A DNA stretch of 64,000 nt from Antitrichia curtipendula (Eukaryota > Streptophyta > Bryopsida > Hypnales > Leucodontaceae): assembly GCA_951230915.1 (NCBI GenBank), contig OX579639.1:21886001-21950000 (forward strand). The letters are read 5' to 3'. Positions 46,395 through 57,859 of the stretch are shown here, in pieces. The translations under genes were made by a program, and so were the position numbers. Position 1 is the stretch's first letter. Each line of letters starts with the position of its first letter. The notes under the pieces are model-generated. The model was given only the letters and a program-made list of their open reading frames with translations, had not been told where the DNA came from and did no database searches.

Positions 46395-47203
46395 GTTACT
46401 CAATCCATAACAAACACCTAGGAAATGATCCATTACAATGTTGCATCAACTCATAACATATTTCTTCAATAAATGAGATTTAGGTTATATTAGGTTGAGT
46501 AAGTGGCTACAAGCAATAGGAATTGTCACACCTTCTTCAAGAATGAAACTTCTATGAAAAATGAGAAGGTATGGAATGAAAATAAGAGCCAACATGAGCC
46601 CTTTATCTATGAAGAAGGTGCGACACCCTTTTTAAGAATGAAGAATGGAGAGAAATGGAGAGAATAGAGGAACTTCTTCACGTCCATTCTTCACCTTGAG
46701 AGGAGAAGAAAAAAACTTTTTCAATCTTCAAAGAATAGGCCCTTTGCAATTCAAGGAAAGAAAGCCACGTTCTCATTTTTAAAGATCAAGAATGTGGAAA
46801 AGATTGAAGGTGTGACAATCCCTACTGTCTTGGATGATGGTAATGGAGTGATTAGTGATTGCAATAGGAACCTCCACCTTTTGAGTGTAAATCCATCACC
46901 CAAACTGACTTTTTTAGGCCTTCATGCTGCGGCCATGCTAGAAAATATTGTAGCTGTTTTAGATAAGATGAACATTATGGAAACATTTTTTGTTGATTTT
47001 GGGGTAGTCTAAAGACTCTTTTGGACCAATTGATTAGCACACTTCAAAAGTTCATAACAATTTCATATTATTTTGAAAAAATAAAATTTCAATTGTTATC
47101 TCAATTTCTTATGTTTGCCTTTATAAATAACATTTTAATTAAAATTCAACAATGCCAATATGACAAACCAATCATTTTGCATGTCATAGGTTGGTTTATT
47201 TGA
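46395..47203. mobile_element. Family E element copy 3, interrupted by a family F MITE
   Basis: The left part (ACAAACACCTAGGAAATGATCCATTA) and right part (TGGATGATGGTAATGGAGTGATTAGT, GGGGTAGTCTAAAGACTCTTTTGGA and onward) match family E copies 1 and 2 in order. The family F element at 46522-46819 separates them. Ends are decayed: the right edge resembles GTCATAGGTTGGTTTATTTGAT. Confidence 0.6.
46522..46819 (-). mobile_element. MITE, family F copy 3, nested in family E
   Basis: Inverted termini ATTGTCACACCTTCTTC and GAAGGTGTGACAAT. Its left third is the reverse complement of the right subunit of copies 1 and 4 (GTATGGAATGAAAATAAGAGCCAA against TTGGCTCTTCTTTTCATTCCATAC). The nesting shows F moved after E at this site. 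Confidence 0.7.
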
Positions 47204-47262
47204 TCTAAAGTTTGTTGTAGATTTAATAGTTGTCAATTTCAGTAGAATTTTTGTCTTTAAAA

Positions 47263-47372
47263 TTTTAAATGCTAAGTTTTAATTACAAGGCTTTTATTAT
47301 ATTTTATTTCACTTATTTTTAAATGCTAAGTTTTAATTACAAGGCTTTTATTATATTTTATTTCACTTATTT
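47263..47372. repeat. Exact tandem duplication, 54-bp unit, two copies
   Basis: The segment beginning AAATGCTAAGTTTTAATTAC at 47267 repeats identically from 47321. No differences are visible between the units, so the duplication is recent, or an assembly artefact. Confidence 0.85.
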
Positions 47373-47399
47373 ATTGAAGTCAATTTTGAATAGAATAGT

Positions 47400-49075
47400 T
47401 ACTTTTTGAGGTCAATATTGCTTCAACTAATTGAAAATTAAAATATTTGGTGCAAAGAATTTTCAAAATCTATAATTTTTTTATATCACAAAATTAGCAC
47501 AAGAACCTATAAACATTTGGATGGATGGAAAAAGTTAGTTGAGCATTTGTGATTTGTTTACATTAACTAATTGTTCTATTTTTTTGTAAATGATCCACTA
47601 GGGGGAATTAAAAAACAAAAACAAAAAGCCAAAATGTCTAAATTTCACTTCATTAGAATACCATTGTTGAAAAATAGAGACAACTAATATGATTTGAACT
47701 AAAATTCATTGTTTTCAAGAATTATTAGATATTTTATAAGTCACTTTCTTGGCTCAGCACCCCTTGTGGAGTTAAATTTGATTAGTTGTATATTAGTGTC
47801 AATACATCTAATAATGAATTATATTATTGAAAATTTGACCCCTATTTGGGATAAAAAGTGAACCAATAGAATACCAAAGAAGTTGAGTATAACAAATATG
47901 ACAACAATATAAAGTCAGTGGTCATTTTAGATAATTATTAAGTTCATTTATAATAATGTGCAAGTACAGTTTTATAAAGGAAAATATTTGGTAAAGTTTC
48001 TTTTAATTTAACATCTTGCTTGAAAAATACTTTAGTGCTATGAATAAATTAAACTGGTTCTAAAATTAATTTTTATAAATTTTGCCAAGTATTTACAAGT
48101 TCTACTTATACATGAGAATTTTTTTTATTTATTGATTTTGGATATATCTATAGACTCCCAACATTGCCTAATAAAAATTTATGTAGTTGTATAATAGAAA
48201 ATTATCTAGAAAATAGAAAATATAGGTTGTCATTTAAATTATTAAAATTTCAACAATAAAACAATGACATAATATTTTGCATTTGGATTGGATTGTAGAA
48301 AACTTCAAACAATGTTGAATAATATTATCATAGTTTACTAAAATCACAATATTTGAAAATTAAAAACTAAAAATTGATTCATTATGCCTAAAAAATGTTT
48401 GCAGAGCCTTGCATTCTACTTTAGGCCCATTTATGAAAGTGCATAAATTCTTCAACCTTTTTTCTTGCATCTCCATGGTGCCATAAAGATTATTGAGAAA
48501 ATTTTAGTTGCGCACAAGTTAATTCAATTAATACAAGATTTTGAAAATAGTACATGATCCCTGCACAATAATTTTGATGAATTTGTGATGAATGTTGTAC
48601 AATTAGTGTGAACAATTTGATGGACTTTATATGGAAATTGGATGACTATATATGAAATTTAGATGTCAATCATATTATTTAAGATAGTTTGAAAATAGTA
48701 TAGAGCACAATACATTCATGCCAATAAAAATCTTGCAAACTTTCGTATTTGTATACCTTTCAAATTTTCATACAGTTTCTAATAATAGTATAAATTAGTG
48801 TTATTATGTTATTGCTAAGAGATACAAAAATTGATTTTAACTTGAATCATTTTCTAAAGTTACTTTATATTATGATCCAGTTGTTGGCCCAATTTCAAGA
48901 ACTTCAAATCAAATGAGAGGATCACTTAAATCCTTGAATTGATCCATCAGTTAGGTTCATAGGCTTCTATTGCAAGCCAATCCATCTCTTCAAAATTGCA
49001 TAGCTGCTTACTAGATGCTTACAAAATATAATTTAGCTGTCCAAATAATAAACTCAAGTAGAAAAATTGAGATTG
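47400..49075. other. Gene-free AT-rich stretch
   Basis: No ORF of note and no intact element recognised. Confidence 0.45.
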
Positions 49076-49080
49076 CTATA

Positions 49081-49222
49081 AGTTAAAAGCCCCTATTTGT
49101 GCCACTTTGTAGTCACTATGTGTTAGTAGATTACATTTGAAAGATTCAAATGTGAACTACTGATATATAACAATACAAAAAAGGTAACATTTGAATTGTA
49201 GTGCAAATAGGGACTCTTACCT
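49081..49222. mobile_element. Small MITE, family P (TA flanks, AGGTAAGAGTCCCTATTTG-type terminus)
   Basis: TA|AGTTAAAAGCCCCTATTTGTG at left and CAAATAGGGACTCTTACCT|TA at right are imperfect inverted repeats with TA on both flanks. It is 142 bp. The interior has a second palindrome (TTACATTTGAAAGATTCAAATGTGAA). Confidence 0.65.
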
Positions 49223-49599
49223 TAATTCCTTAAAGCATCTTCAATGTAGTTGGTATGTTGGCTCTTCAAATTTATTTCTCACTTTTGATTGCTTTATAAT
49301 AGAACTTGAAATTTATATCATTGAAAGTGCATCCAAGAGCATTTTGAATATAGGCACATGAAAATGCAAATTTAGACAAAATTTTGCTTTGATAATTGTG
49401 AATTGCCAACGCCTCTATAACTTCTAACTTGTACCTTGTTTTTGAAGTCGTTGTCTCGTGTCAAAATTTGGATTTAAAAAAATGTATATACAAAATGTTT
49501 TTAGCTGTGCTTCTAATGATACAAATTTTAATTTTTAATTATATACAAGTCAAAAGTTAGAAATACATTTGGAGGGCCAATATATTGCTTGGATTGAAG

Positions 49600-50215
49600 G
49601 TGAATTCTTTCTTGTATTTTTGCATATTTTTTATTATATCTTTACAAATATATTGTTTACCTCAATTTCATCAAATTCATCTTACAAAAAGTTTAAAAAA
49701 TCAAGCACTAGGTTTGATGAACAAAAAGTTTTGTGATAAAAAAAACTTTTAGAACATCTTTGTTAATTGTTCAAGTTTGGGGCATCAAAGAACTTTGGGG
49801 TTAACTAGAAGGATGCTGCAAACACTAAGTGTTTGATGGATGACAAAAAATCATTTTTTGTAGGATAGAAGTGCAAATGTTCATCTTTAAAATTTTGTGT
49901 GAAAAGGGGAGGTTTTGCACAATAGTTTGACCTCTAAAAATTAGTCTTCATAAAGTATAAAAAAGATGGATTTCCATAGTGGCCAACCCATCCTTATGCC
50001 TGAGTACCTGAATTCTTTTTTGAATTTTGCGCATTTTTGCATATATCTTTACAAACATATTATTTACCTCAATTTCATCAAAATCATTACACAAAATGCA
50101 TTTAAAAAAACTTAAGCATTGGTTTGGATGAATGAAAATTTGTGTGGTAAAAAAAGATCCTAAAACATGTTTGTTGACCAACAAAAATTTGAATGTCGGA
50201 GCACTAAGCGGTTGA
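49600..50215. repeat. Two direct repeat units flanking a family B element
   Basis: Unit 1 (about 49600-49795) and unit 2 (about 50005-50215) share TTTTTGCATAT, ATCTTTACAAA(T/C)ATATT, TTTACCTCAATTTCATCAAA and AACAT(C/G)TTTGTT in order. The reverse family B copy (about 49801-49985) lies between them and a family A element follows at once. Confidence 0.55.
49801..49985 (-). repeat. Family B copy 4, reverse orientation
   Basis: Reads TGGATGACAAA, GGATAGAAGTGCAAATGTTCATC, AATTTTGTGTGAAAAGGGGAGG and AATAGTTTGACCTC, the reverse complement of the family B series. It begins at a TTAA preceded by CTTTGGGG, a family-A-like end. Confidence 0.6.
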
Positions 50216-50219
50216 TCCT

Positions 50220-51154
50220 TTAACCCCTGAAGGACCAGCCTGCAGAATTTGGCAACATAAAAAAATTGGGCAGGTACATGTGGCCAGAGATTTACAAGTT
50301 TGAAGCTGAAATTTTAATAGAAGTTGTGGACGAGGAGTACCTTTCATTTGAACTAAATTTTATGACATTTGGAAATACGAGTCAAAAGTTATGGACTAAT
50401 ATGTTACTTTTTTTCTCAGCCGGGCAGTTAGGTCAGATCAGAAAAAATCACTTTTTTCAGAAACAAAAATTTGAAACTGGTTTTCCAGAGCTATCTATAC
50501 GTGGAAAGCTTTTAATCATTCCATTTTGACCAATGAGTCAAAAGTTATGAGGAGTTTTAGTTTGCGGGCAGTTTTGGAATCTCTACTCTAAAATAAACTT
50601 TGAAGTCTTTTATCTTACTCAATTTTCAATATTTTTTGAAAAAAATAAAATCATAGGATGTAGATTGTTTAATACAACATTTCAACCATTGGGATTGGCA
50701 TTTTTCAATTTCATATCTAAATTCTTAACAATTTAGTATTTTGAATCATTCTCTACTTCATTCTACTTACTATTTTTTTCCTATATGTTATACAATTCCA
50801 AATGATGTGAAATTTTTCAAGCATGTAGCCAACTTGTTTAGGAAAAAGAATCCAAAGAAGCACCACCATTTTGGACATTTTTTCATAGAAAAGTGAGCTT
50901 TTGAAGTGCAGCTGCCCGGTTTTTTGCAGGGGTCCAAAAACGATTTCAGTGATTTTGAATGCTTATATCTTGCAATCCACGTGGTGGAAATTTCTGAAAT
51001 TTTTACCACATATTCTCAAGTCATCATACTACAAGATCCTACGGTTACATGAGTCAAAAAAAAAGTTTTTTTTCAAAAATTTGGTACTTGTACTAAAAAC
51101 GGCAGTTCTTGAGCGTTTTCAGTGAAAACATAGTCACAGAACTTTAGGGGTTAA
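50220..51154 (-). mobile_element. TTAA-flanked element, family A copy 3
   Basis: Ends TTAA-CCCCTGAAGGACC and GAACTTTAGGGG-TTAA. It is 935 bp and a full-length inverted relative of 16392-17314. Shared blocks include GCAGCTGC, TGAAAAAATGTCCAAAATGGTGG, AAGTACCAAATTTTTGAAAAA (given on either strand) and GTTTTCA-GAAAACATAGTCA. No transposase. Confidence 0.85.
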
Positions 51155-52320
51155 AGGACACAGTGAGGTTGAATATAGCTCTTATTTTCTTGACTAGCCC
51201 TTATAACAAGCATAATTCTTCATTCATGTGGAATAATTTTGATGATTACTACCATTGAAATGAAAAAAGACTTACATAGCTTTTATATATATTTTTTAAA
51301 TTCCACAATTTTTGAAAAAATGTCATAGTTGATAAGATTGATGAAGATGTTTGGTTAGGTGGTATTTGGTACCTATTTTGAAATTAAAATGTTGAAATTG
51401 GAGTGCTAAAAAGTGTTCCAAAAACTCTGAGTTTTTTTCCATTGATACATATCATTATGATTTTTATGTATAATTTTTTTCAAATCATTTTGAAGTGCGG
51501 GAAACAATATGAAGAATTGAAGCCACAACCCAAAGCACCTTCTCTATTTTCCAAAAATTCACCTAAAATCACGTAGTTGATCATTTCTTGATCAAATTGC
51601 ATCAACAAATTCAATGAAAAAAGTCATCTAGGGTCTCTTTGATGTTCACGGACTATTAATAAGGTTCACATTTCGAATTTTTTGCAAACATAGTTGCACA
51701 AGTGACTTGGTGGCCTTGTGGTCCTTCAAAGGTTAATCCTTAGTTAAACCTACCCCAAATTTGAGATATAGTTAACCAATCCAATGTTGTCATCACTCAA
51801 TTCTAACATCAATAGGACCCCCCATTTGTACCAATTTTCCACCCATTTCCATAGGGGGTATAAGTCATTTTCTTTAGGCAAGCATTTGGGTGCTATTATT
51901 AAAGAATGAGATCAAGTTCACATTTATTCATGGACGATTTAATGTTGAGAAAGATGTGGTTTAATAAATGTTGGTTTAGGTGGGCTTATTGTGAATAAAT
52001 ACTTGTCACAATAAGTTGTAGCCTCAACCAATAAAAGACGTGCTTTTAGAATGATGAACTCGTGCTTTTAAAACACTCATCAAATGAGATTAGGATAGTA
52101 GGTCACTGATTTTGACCCTTTTCAAGATGGGGAGGACCCTACTTGCTGAAGGTTTTATATTTTACACCAAACGTGTTTGAAAATTCATATCAATTTCATT
52201 CATATGATTCCACTTGTATTTCAATCAATTCATCTCATTCTTTCCTTGAAAAATACATGCAAACAATAAGCACATTAAATACATGCAAATCTGGGTGGTC
52301 ATAGGCAGTTCTACGTTAAC
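51155..52320. other. Repeat-derived stretch, no gene
   Basis: GGTCCTTCAAAGG-TTAA at about 51721-51736 looks like another family A end, so 51151-51736 could be a further decayed element sharing a TTAA with its neighbour. A half-terminus GGCAGTTCTACGTTAA near 52306 resembles the family M end. Confidence 0.35.
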
Positions 52321-52325
52321 TTATT

Positions 52326-52630
52326 AGACGCCGCGTGGCCAAGCGGTGCAGGTCGACACCTCACCCCAGCGCTTGTGTCGAGCTGGCAGGGCGGCATCTC
52401 GCCCGGCTGTAGGCTTCAGCTGTGCAGCGCCGGGGAAGCGTCTCGAGTGGAGGTGCCCGAAGCAAAGGTCGGCGCCTTCTCCATCGCCCCGCTATATGCT
52501 GAACACGTGTCAGACGGGAACCGCAGGTTGCGTGGGCGGTACTTATGTCGGTACTTCCCCCCGTCGAAACCGTCGCCACCACCTGTGTTCCTGTCCCCGA
52601 GTAGTGCCGGTCGCGTTTCCTCATAAAACC
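52326..52630 (+). other. GC-rich block with a tRNA-like head (possible SINE) or promoter island
   Basis: About 300 bp of GC-rich DNA just upstream of the ERD7-like gene. It opens with GCGTGGCCAAGCGGT, matching the RNA polymerase III box A consensus (TRGYNNARNNGG) as found in tRNA-Leu/Ser-type genes. I see no box B (GGTTCGANTCC) at the proper distance, so it is not an intact tRNA gene. Alternatives are a diverged tRNA-derived SINE head or part of the ERD7 promoter or 5' UTR. ORFs on both strands lack recognisable features. Confidence 0.3.
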
Positions 52631-52877
52631 TCAAACTTGCTCCCTTGATTGAATTCAAAGAACTAGAACACAAATCTGCAACTTGGGCAAGTCCCAATTT
52701 CCAATTTCGCTTCTCAATTCCCCAATTCCGTCACATTGAAATCGCCGTGTGCGTGCACATAGTCAGACACTTCTTCGATTGCCAACTCCTCAATTTCGGG
52801 AAGAGGAAGAGTGTGAAATTGGGCACTCATTTGTCTCCAATTCTTGAATTGCAATTTCTGTGAGGAGAGTGTGAGCT

Positions 52878-55719
52878 ATGGGTGGCCAGGAAGTGACCCC
52901 TTCGTCCGTGACTTACCCAAACGTCGACACCCCGCGACAGAGCCGCTTCACCGCGACCGCGAGCTCCTCCCTGTACCCGCAGATTCACTCCGACTCCCAG
53001 GGTGGTTCAGCTATGGCGGACGGGGCGTTCGAGGAGCGTCTGGTGAGCATCCCGGGGGCCATGGTGCACTTGGTGGACAGGCAGGAGAGCGTCCTACTAG
53101 GCAGTGGGGAGCTGGTGGTGGTGCGCATTAACCAGAGCGAGGAGCAGGGCGTGGTGGCGCTGGTACGCGTGGGGAAGGACTTGCAGTGGCCGCTCATGCG
53201 GGACGAGCAGGTGGTCAAGTTGGATCCCATTCATTACGTCTTCTCGCTCCCTGTGGTGGACGCCTCCACGCCGCAGGTAAGGGATTCATCCACGAATCAA
53301 GTTTGTAGATGCTCTTCAATCTTGCTTGGGGTTTGAAACGCTTGAAACGTTATTCTGCAACATTTGGAATGCCCCGTTCCCAGTATTTTAAACCCTGTTT
53401 TGACGATACAAGCGTTGGATACGTATTGCAATTAATATTAGTGGAGCAGGGTTCGAAACAGCTTGAAATGGTACCAGCTTGAAATGCTGCTGCAGATTTT
53501 CATTTTTTCACTTTTTAGTCCAGTCAGGAATCATTGCCCAATGCTTGTATCACATTTAGAAGAGTTCGCTGGATAAAACATGCATCGAGTTTGCCTTGGT
53601 AGGCTCGTGGCAGTCGATATTAGCTCTGACCTTGTTTTCTCCGCGCTTCAACAAGAAGAACTGGTAGATTGGTTGATTATCTTGTTTGATTGGGTTTTCT
53701 GTTAGCTATCTGCATGATGATTGGTATATTGTTAACCATTTACGCTGAGGAGAGGTAATAACATATTGGTCACCAGAAACTGCTAGCTTTAGACGACTGT
53801 ATGAAGATCTTGGAAAGCACGCCAAAATCTGTTCTTGCAGTGTTATCAGTACCACCTCTTGACAAATTAGAAATTCATATATAGTTTGAAACTGGACACT
53901 AATTTCTGGGTATGGATGCAGGCAGTGACGCGGGCGCGAAGTGGGGAGAACATGCATTACGGAGTGACATTCTCTGCCCCAGGGCACAAGGAGGATTTGA
54001 AGCTTCTGGACGACCTGCTGGAGTTTTACAGCTTCTTCTCTCTCCCCACGCTCGTGCATGGAGACAAGCAAAAAGAGGCTGCCGAGAAGCGAAGGGATGC
54101 TTCCAAGGAGGTGGACACAGACGGTGCCGCGGTTGTTCCAGCGTCCCTGGTTGCTGGCGATGGCAAGAAGGTGCTAATTTAATACATAATTTTTTTATTT
54201 TATCAACGAAGCCCTGTCAGAGGTTTTAGTTTCTTGCAAATTTGAATGTTGAAGTTAACCATGTGTTAACCCTGTGAAATTTTCTTCTGTTTACCAAATG
54301 CTGGTCTCATCTGCATAGTTGGTTGGTGTCAGTGTCTTAATTTTACTTGCATGCGCATATCGCAATGGCTAACGTGTATGAAAACTTGAGTTTGCCGTTG
54401 GTAACAGTGTTTAGAATAAGAGATAGAATGAGTCCCCTAACGATTCGAACTTTTTCTTTATTTTCTACAGATCACTGAGGATAACCAGCGCATGTTCTGG
54501 ACCGAGATGGCACCCAACGTCGATGACTACGGCAACCGTGTGGCCAAGGCGATTGCCTCTGGCACCGGCCACCTCATCCGCGGCATCTTTTGGATTCGGG
54601 ATTCCACTGTCCAGAGACTGGAGAGTGGCTCCATCAGCATGACTCGGAATTCCAATCCCACAGACAGTCCTAGCGATGTCAGCCTCACCACGTTGCACAA
54701 TCTGCACAGGTAATATTGGAATGCATTTCTTCACAATAGCGTACGTTGTGTATGCCCAGTTTTGCATTCAATGGACTACGCTGATTCATCTCAGTAGTGC
54801 GTGTGACTCTAATTTACCAAGGCCTCACTCTTTGTAATACATTTAACCCTCAGTAATCGTGGTTTCAAAGTGATCGGTTTGATTGATCATATTGTGGGAA
54901 ATATAAACGAAATGGAGAAAATATTTACGTGTCAGCTGGTTTCGTGACTTTGAGCGTGGCAGGTGTAATTACTGGTTGTGACTGTAGCTTTGAGTTGTCC
55001 TTACGTGCTCTGATTTCAGTTCGTTTTTGACGTTTTGGAGTTTTTTCTTGCAGAGTGAATAACCTTTCAAAGGCAACAGATAATTTCGCCAGGAGTGTGT
55101 TGTCCGGTGTGGTATCGACTGTGGGATTCATCCCGAACGCCATCGCCAGGTCCAAAGTCGGACGAGCGTTTTTCACGTCGGGTCCTGGAGAGGTGGCCTT
55201 GGCTTCTATGATCTCTTTTTGTGAGTGCCCACTTTCTTCCTTTGAAATACAGAATCGGTTCAGTTTGATTTACCGTTTTTGAGTCATCCTCCATTTGGTC
55301 CCTCTTTTGATTCTTATTCTAGATTGCATTTGAATTCTTTGAATTCTTGTTCAATCTTGTGGTCACTGTGGAGTGGTGAGAGTTCTCACAACTTACTGCT
55401 AAATAATGCTTGGTGTGTTAATTTCAGAGCAATCAATAACAACTAGTGATTGAGCTGTGCAGGGAAATTGTTCGATGCAGTAGAGCAAGCCTCAAGAGAC
55501 GTCTTGAAAACGGGAACAGCAGCTGCAGCCACAGTGGTGACACACAAGTACGGAGAGCCTGCAGGGAAGGCAACGGGAGAAACGCTGGGCACCGCAGGCC
55601 ATCTGGTGGGAACAGCATGGACTGTCGCCAAGATTCCCAAGGCACTCAACCCAACAGCCGCTTTGAGGCCTACCAGAGTTACGATGATGGAACTGAATGC
55701 TCCCAAGCAACTGAGTTAG
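52878..55719 (+). CDS. ERD7-like senescence/dehydration-associated protein, 5 exons
   Basis: Exons 52878-53276, 53922-54170, 54471-54709, 55054-55220, 55463-55719. All introns are GT-AG and the phases fit, giving 436 residues against about 450 for Arabidopsis ERD7. Exon 1 carries the family's N-terminal region (LVSIPGAMVHLVDRQESVLL, then LQWPLMRDEQVVKLDPIHYVFSLP). The C-terminal senescence domain (also found in spartin) spans about residues 225-415: RVAKAIASGTGHLIRGIFW, then VNNLSKATDNFARSVLSG, SGPGEVALASMISFWKLFDAVE and GEPAGKATGETLGTAGHLVG. The glycine- and alanine-rich helices are thought to bind membranes or lipid droplets. In Arabidopsis the family is induced by drought and cold and has been linked to membrane lipid remodelling. 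The ATG at 52878 is the first in frame; no signal peptide or transmembrane anchor is predicted by eye. Confidence 0.93.
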
Positions 55720-56230
55720 ATAGATTCGTGTTTGGGATTTCGACAGTTTGGGTATAGGGTTCTAGAGTTTTAGGGTTTTGCTATTGGCTTGCTGCATTTT
55801 TTGTAAATTTTGGGTGAAGTTTTGAGCATTCGGAAAAGAACAGTGAAACAGTTGCTTTCAGCTTGTTGGGCTGGCTACGGATGTATATATTTGTGTAATG
55901 ATTTTTCAGGTAGTAAGGTAGAAGGCTCTTCTGTGTGGCCACGGTTTGTGGTTTTCTCAAGATAGGGTGGTTTGTTCTACTTCATGTAGAAAGTGAAAGT
56001 GAAAAGTTGATAGCAATTGAGAATTGTGTTTTGGCAACAGAAAATGAATTTGCTATGAATTTGTTTTCAATTTTGTGTGTTTTCAATTTGCGTACTGTAA
56101 CAATGTTTTTTTCAACTTCATTGTAAATAAATAGACAAGTAGCTACGTTATGAGAGGCTTTGCACTTCAATTTTTCGTTCTTTAATGTGGCTTGGTTCTT
56201 GAGTAAGGTACTAATTAAACTTCCCCACAA
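55720..56230 (+). other. 3' flank of the ERD7-like gene
   Basis: Contains TGTATATATTTGTGTAATG at about 55880 and AATAAATAG near 56125, either of which could direct polyadenylation. No other gene. Confidence 0.35.
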
Positions 56231-56990
56231 TAGCTTTCAGTTGATGCAAACCTCCTCCCTTTGATCAGAGCCAGTAACTGCAGAGAATCATTTTGAGGGC
56301 ACTCAAGATGCGTTAGCGATGAGGGAATATATAACTCAGTTTGTGCCACATTCACAAATTGTGTGTTCAAATTGCAGTTTAGTCATGTGAATTCACAATT
56401 TGACACGCGGAAGTCATCAATCAGACGTGTTCTTGAGATAGGGTAGAAGCACCAATAGCCGATCATTCAAGTGATATTGTGAGCAGTGTGAAGTGGAAAT
56501 TTTTCCATGTAAGGTAGCCGACCCTTTCCGATCACTTAAGCAGTTTGGCGTATCTGCAACATGAGTATGGTGAGGGGAAAAATTTCCCCATTTAGAGAAA
56601 TAGATTTTTGAAGGAATTTTATATTTTCTCATGAAAATAAAATTTTCATGAAGATTTTGTTCAACCTACTCTTGTTATATAGATCATCCTATTTCCAACC
56701 ATAGTTTGATTACAAAATCGACAATATTTCAATTGTGGCTTTCAATGTACATCTTGTGATCATAGTATGCTTTCAACATACACCTCCCAGACATTTGTGT
56801 TGCTCATGCTTTAAGTTGTCAACTAAACCACAACTAATTAGTAACATAAGAACTTAACTAGCAAAAATAAGTAGCTGGTCAAAAAACAATCATCTACCTT
56901 AGAGAGTAAAGAGATGGCAAAATTTTCATTAATTTATTCCAAAAATTGAAATTATTGTGAATTTTGGGAGCCAAAAAGTTGTCTAAACTG

Positions 56991-57245
56991 AGGTAACTAC
57001 ACCTAAATCACACAAATCAACAATTCCACATGGTTCCCATTATTGTATTGGATTTTTTTTGTAGGGTCATGTTGGTAGTGAAAAAGAAATTCTAGATTCT
57101 CTTAGAGTGCAGTTTTTGGACACCATATGAATAAACTATGAATTTTCAAAGTGCTGAAAATAGGTGTTCCTAAAAGCAATCATAGGCTCTCATGAATAGT
57201 AGGAGTACATTTAAGGGAAGAATATTTAGTGTGCAATTTTAGGTA
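56991..57245 (+). mobile_element. Family C MITE copy 1, right end truncated
   Basis: Starts AGGTAACTACACCTAAATC and follows the 61104 copy through TGTTGGTAGTGAAAA, GAATAAACTATGAATTTTCA, AGTGCTGAAAATAGGTGTTC and CTCTCATGAA, but breaks off at GCAATTTTAGGTAGC, before the terminus. Confidence 0.7.
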
Positions 57246-57471
57246 GCATACCAATGTCTACTCTTCCAATTCCAATCATTCAAGAACTACTTTCCTACTT
57301 CCTAATTTGTGACATGTGTCATAACATTATTAGTCCCAACCTCCCATTTTATTGTTCCTGAAAAGGAACAAAAAAAAACACATTGCAAGCTTTGAAATCT
57401 CTTCCAATTGTGGTTAGAAATACTGCACCCTACAGGTTGGATGTTGGATATTGGACATGGGTATTAATAGC

Positions 57472-57859
57472 GGTAGTCACACCTTCTTCCCCAGGCAAGT
57501 GGAGAATGGAGAATGACAAGTTCATGAGGGTTTGGAGGAACCAATGGGGAGCCGCGGTGGATGAAAGTGTGACACCCCCAAAAGTTGTATGGAGAACAAG
57601 AGTGGAGAATTGGAGACCAACATTTGACGGGGAGCATAGGATGAACATGAATACGTGTACAACGCAAGATGAAGAATATACTTAAATGAACAAGTCTTCA
57701 CCACTCCCATTATTCACCTCCGGAGGTGAAGACTAGGAGTGCGGAAGATATAACTAGTTAAGAATATTCTAGCACGGAAGGCCAACATGAAGCCAACCTT
57801 AAGCCATCACATCTCCGTTCTCCATTCTCCAAGTGCGGAGTGAAGAAGGTGTGACTACC
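57472..57859. mobile_element. MITE, family F copy 2
   Basis: Inverted termini GGTAGTCACACCTTCTTC and GAAGAAGGTGTGACTACC match perfectly over 18 bp. It is 388 bp. The interior includes a self-complementary TTCACCTCCGGAGGTGAA. The ORFs of about 60-100 codons here are chance frames in the repeat. Confidence 0.8.

Noticed and set aside
52329..52400. tRNA gene of Leu/Ser type
   Set aside because: Box A matches but there is no box B, T-arm or closing acceptor stem at the required distance.
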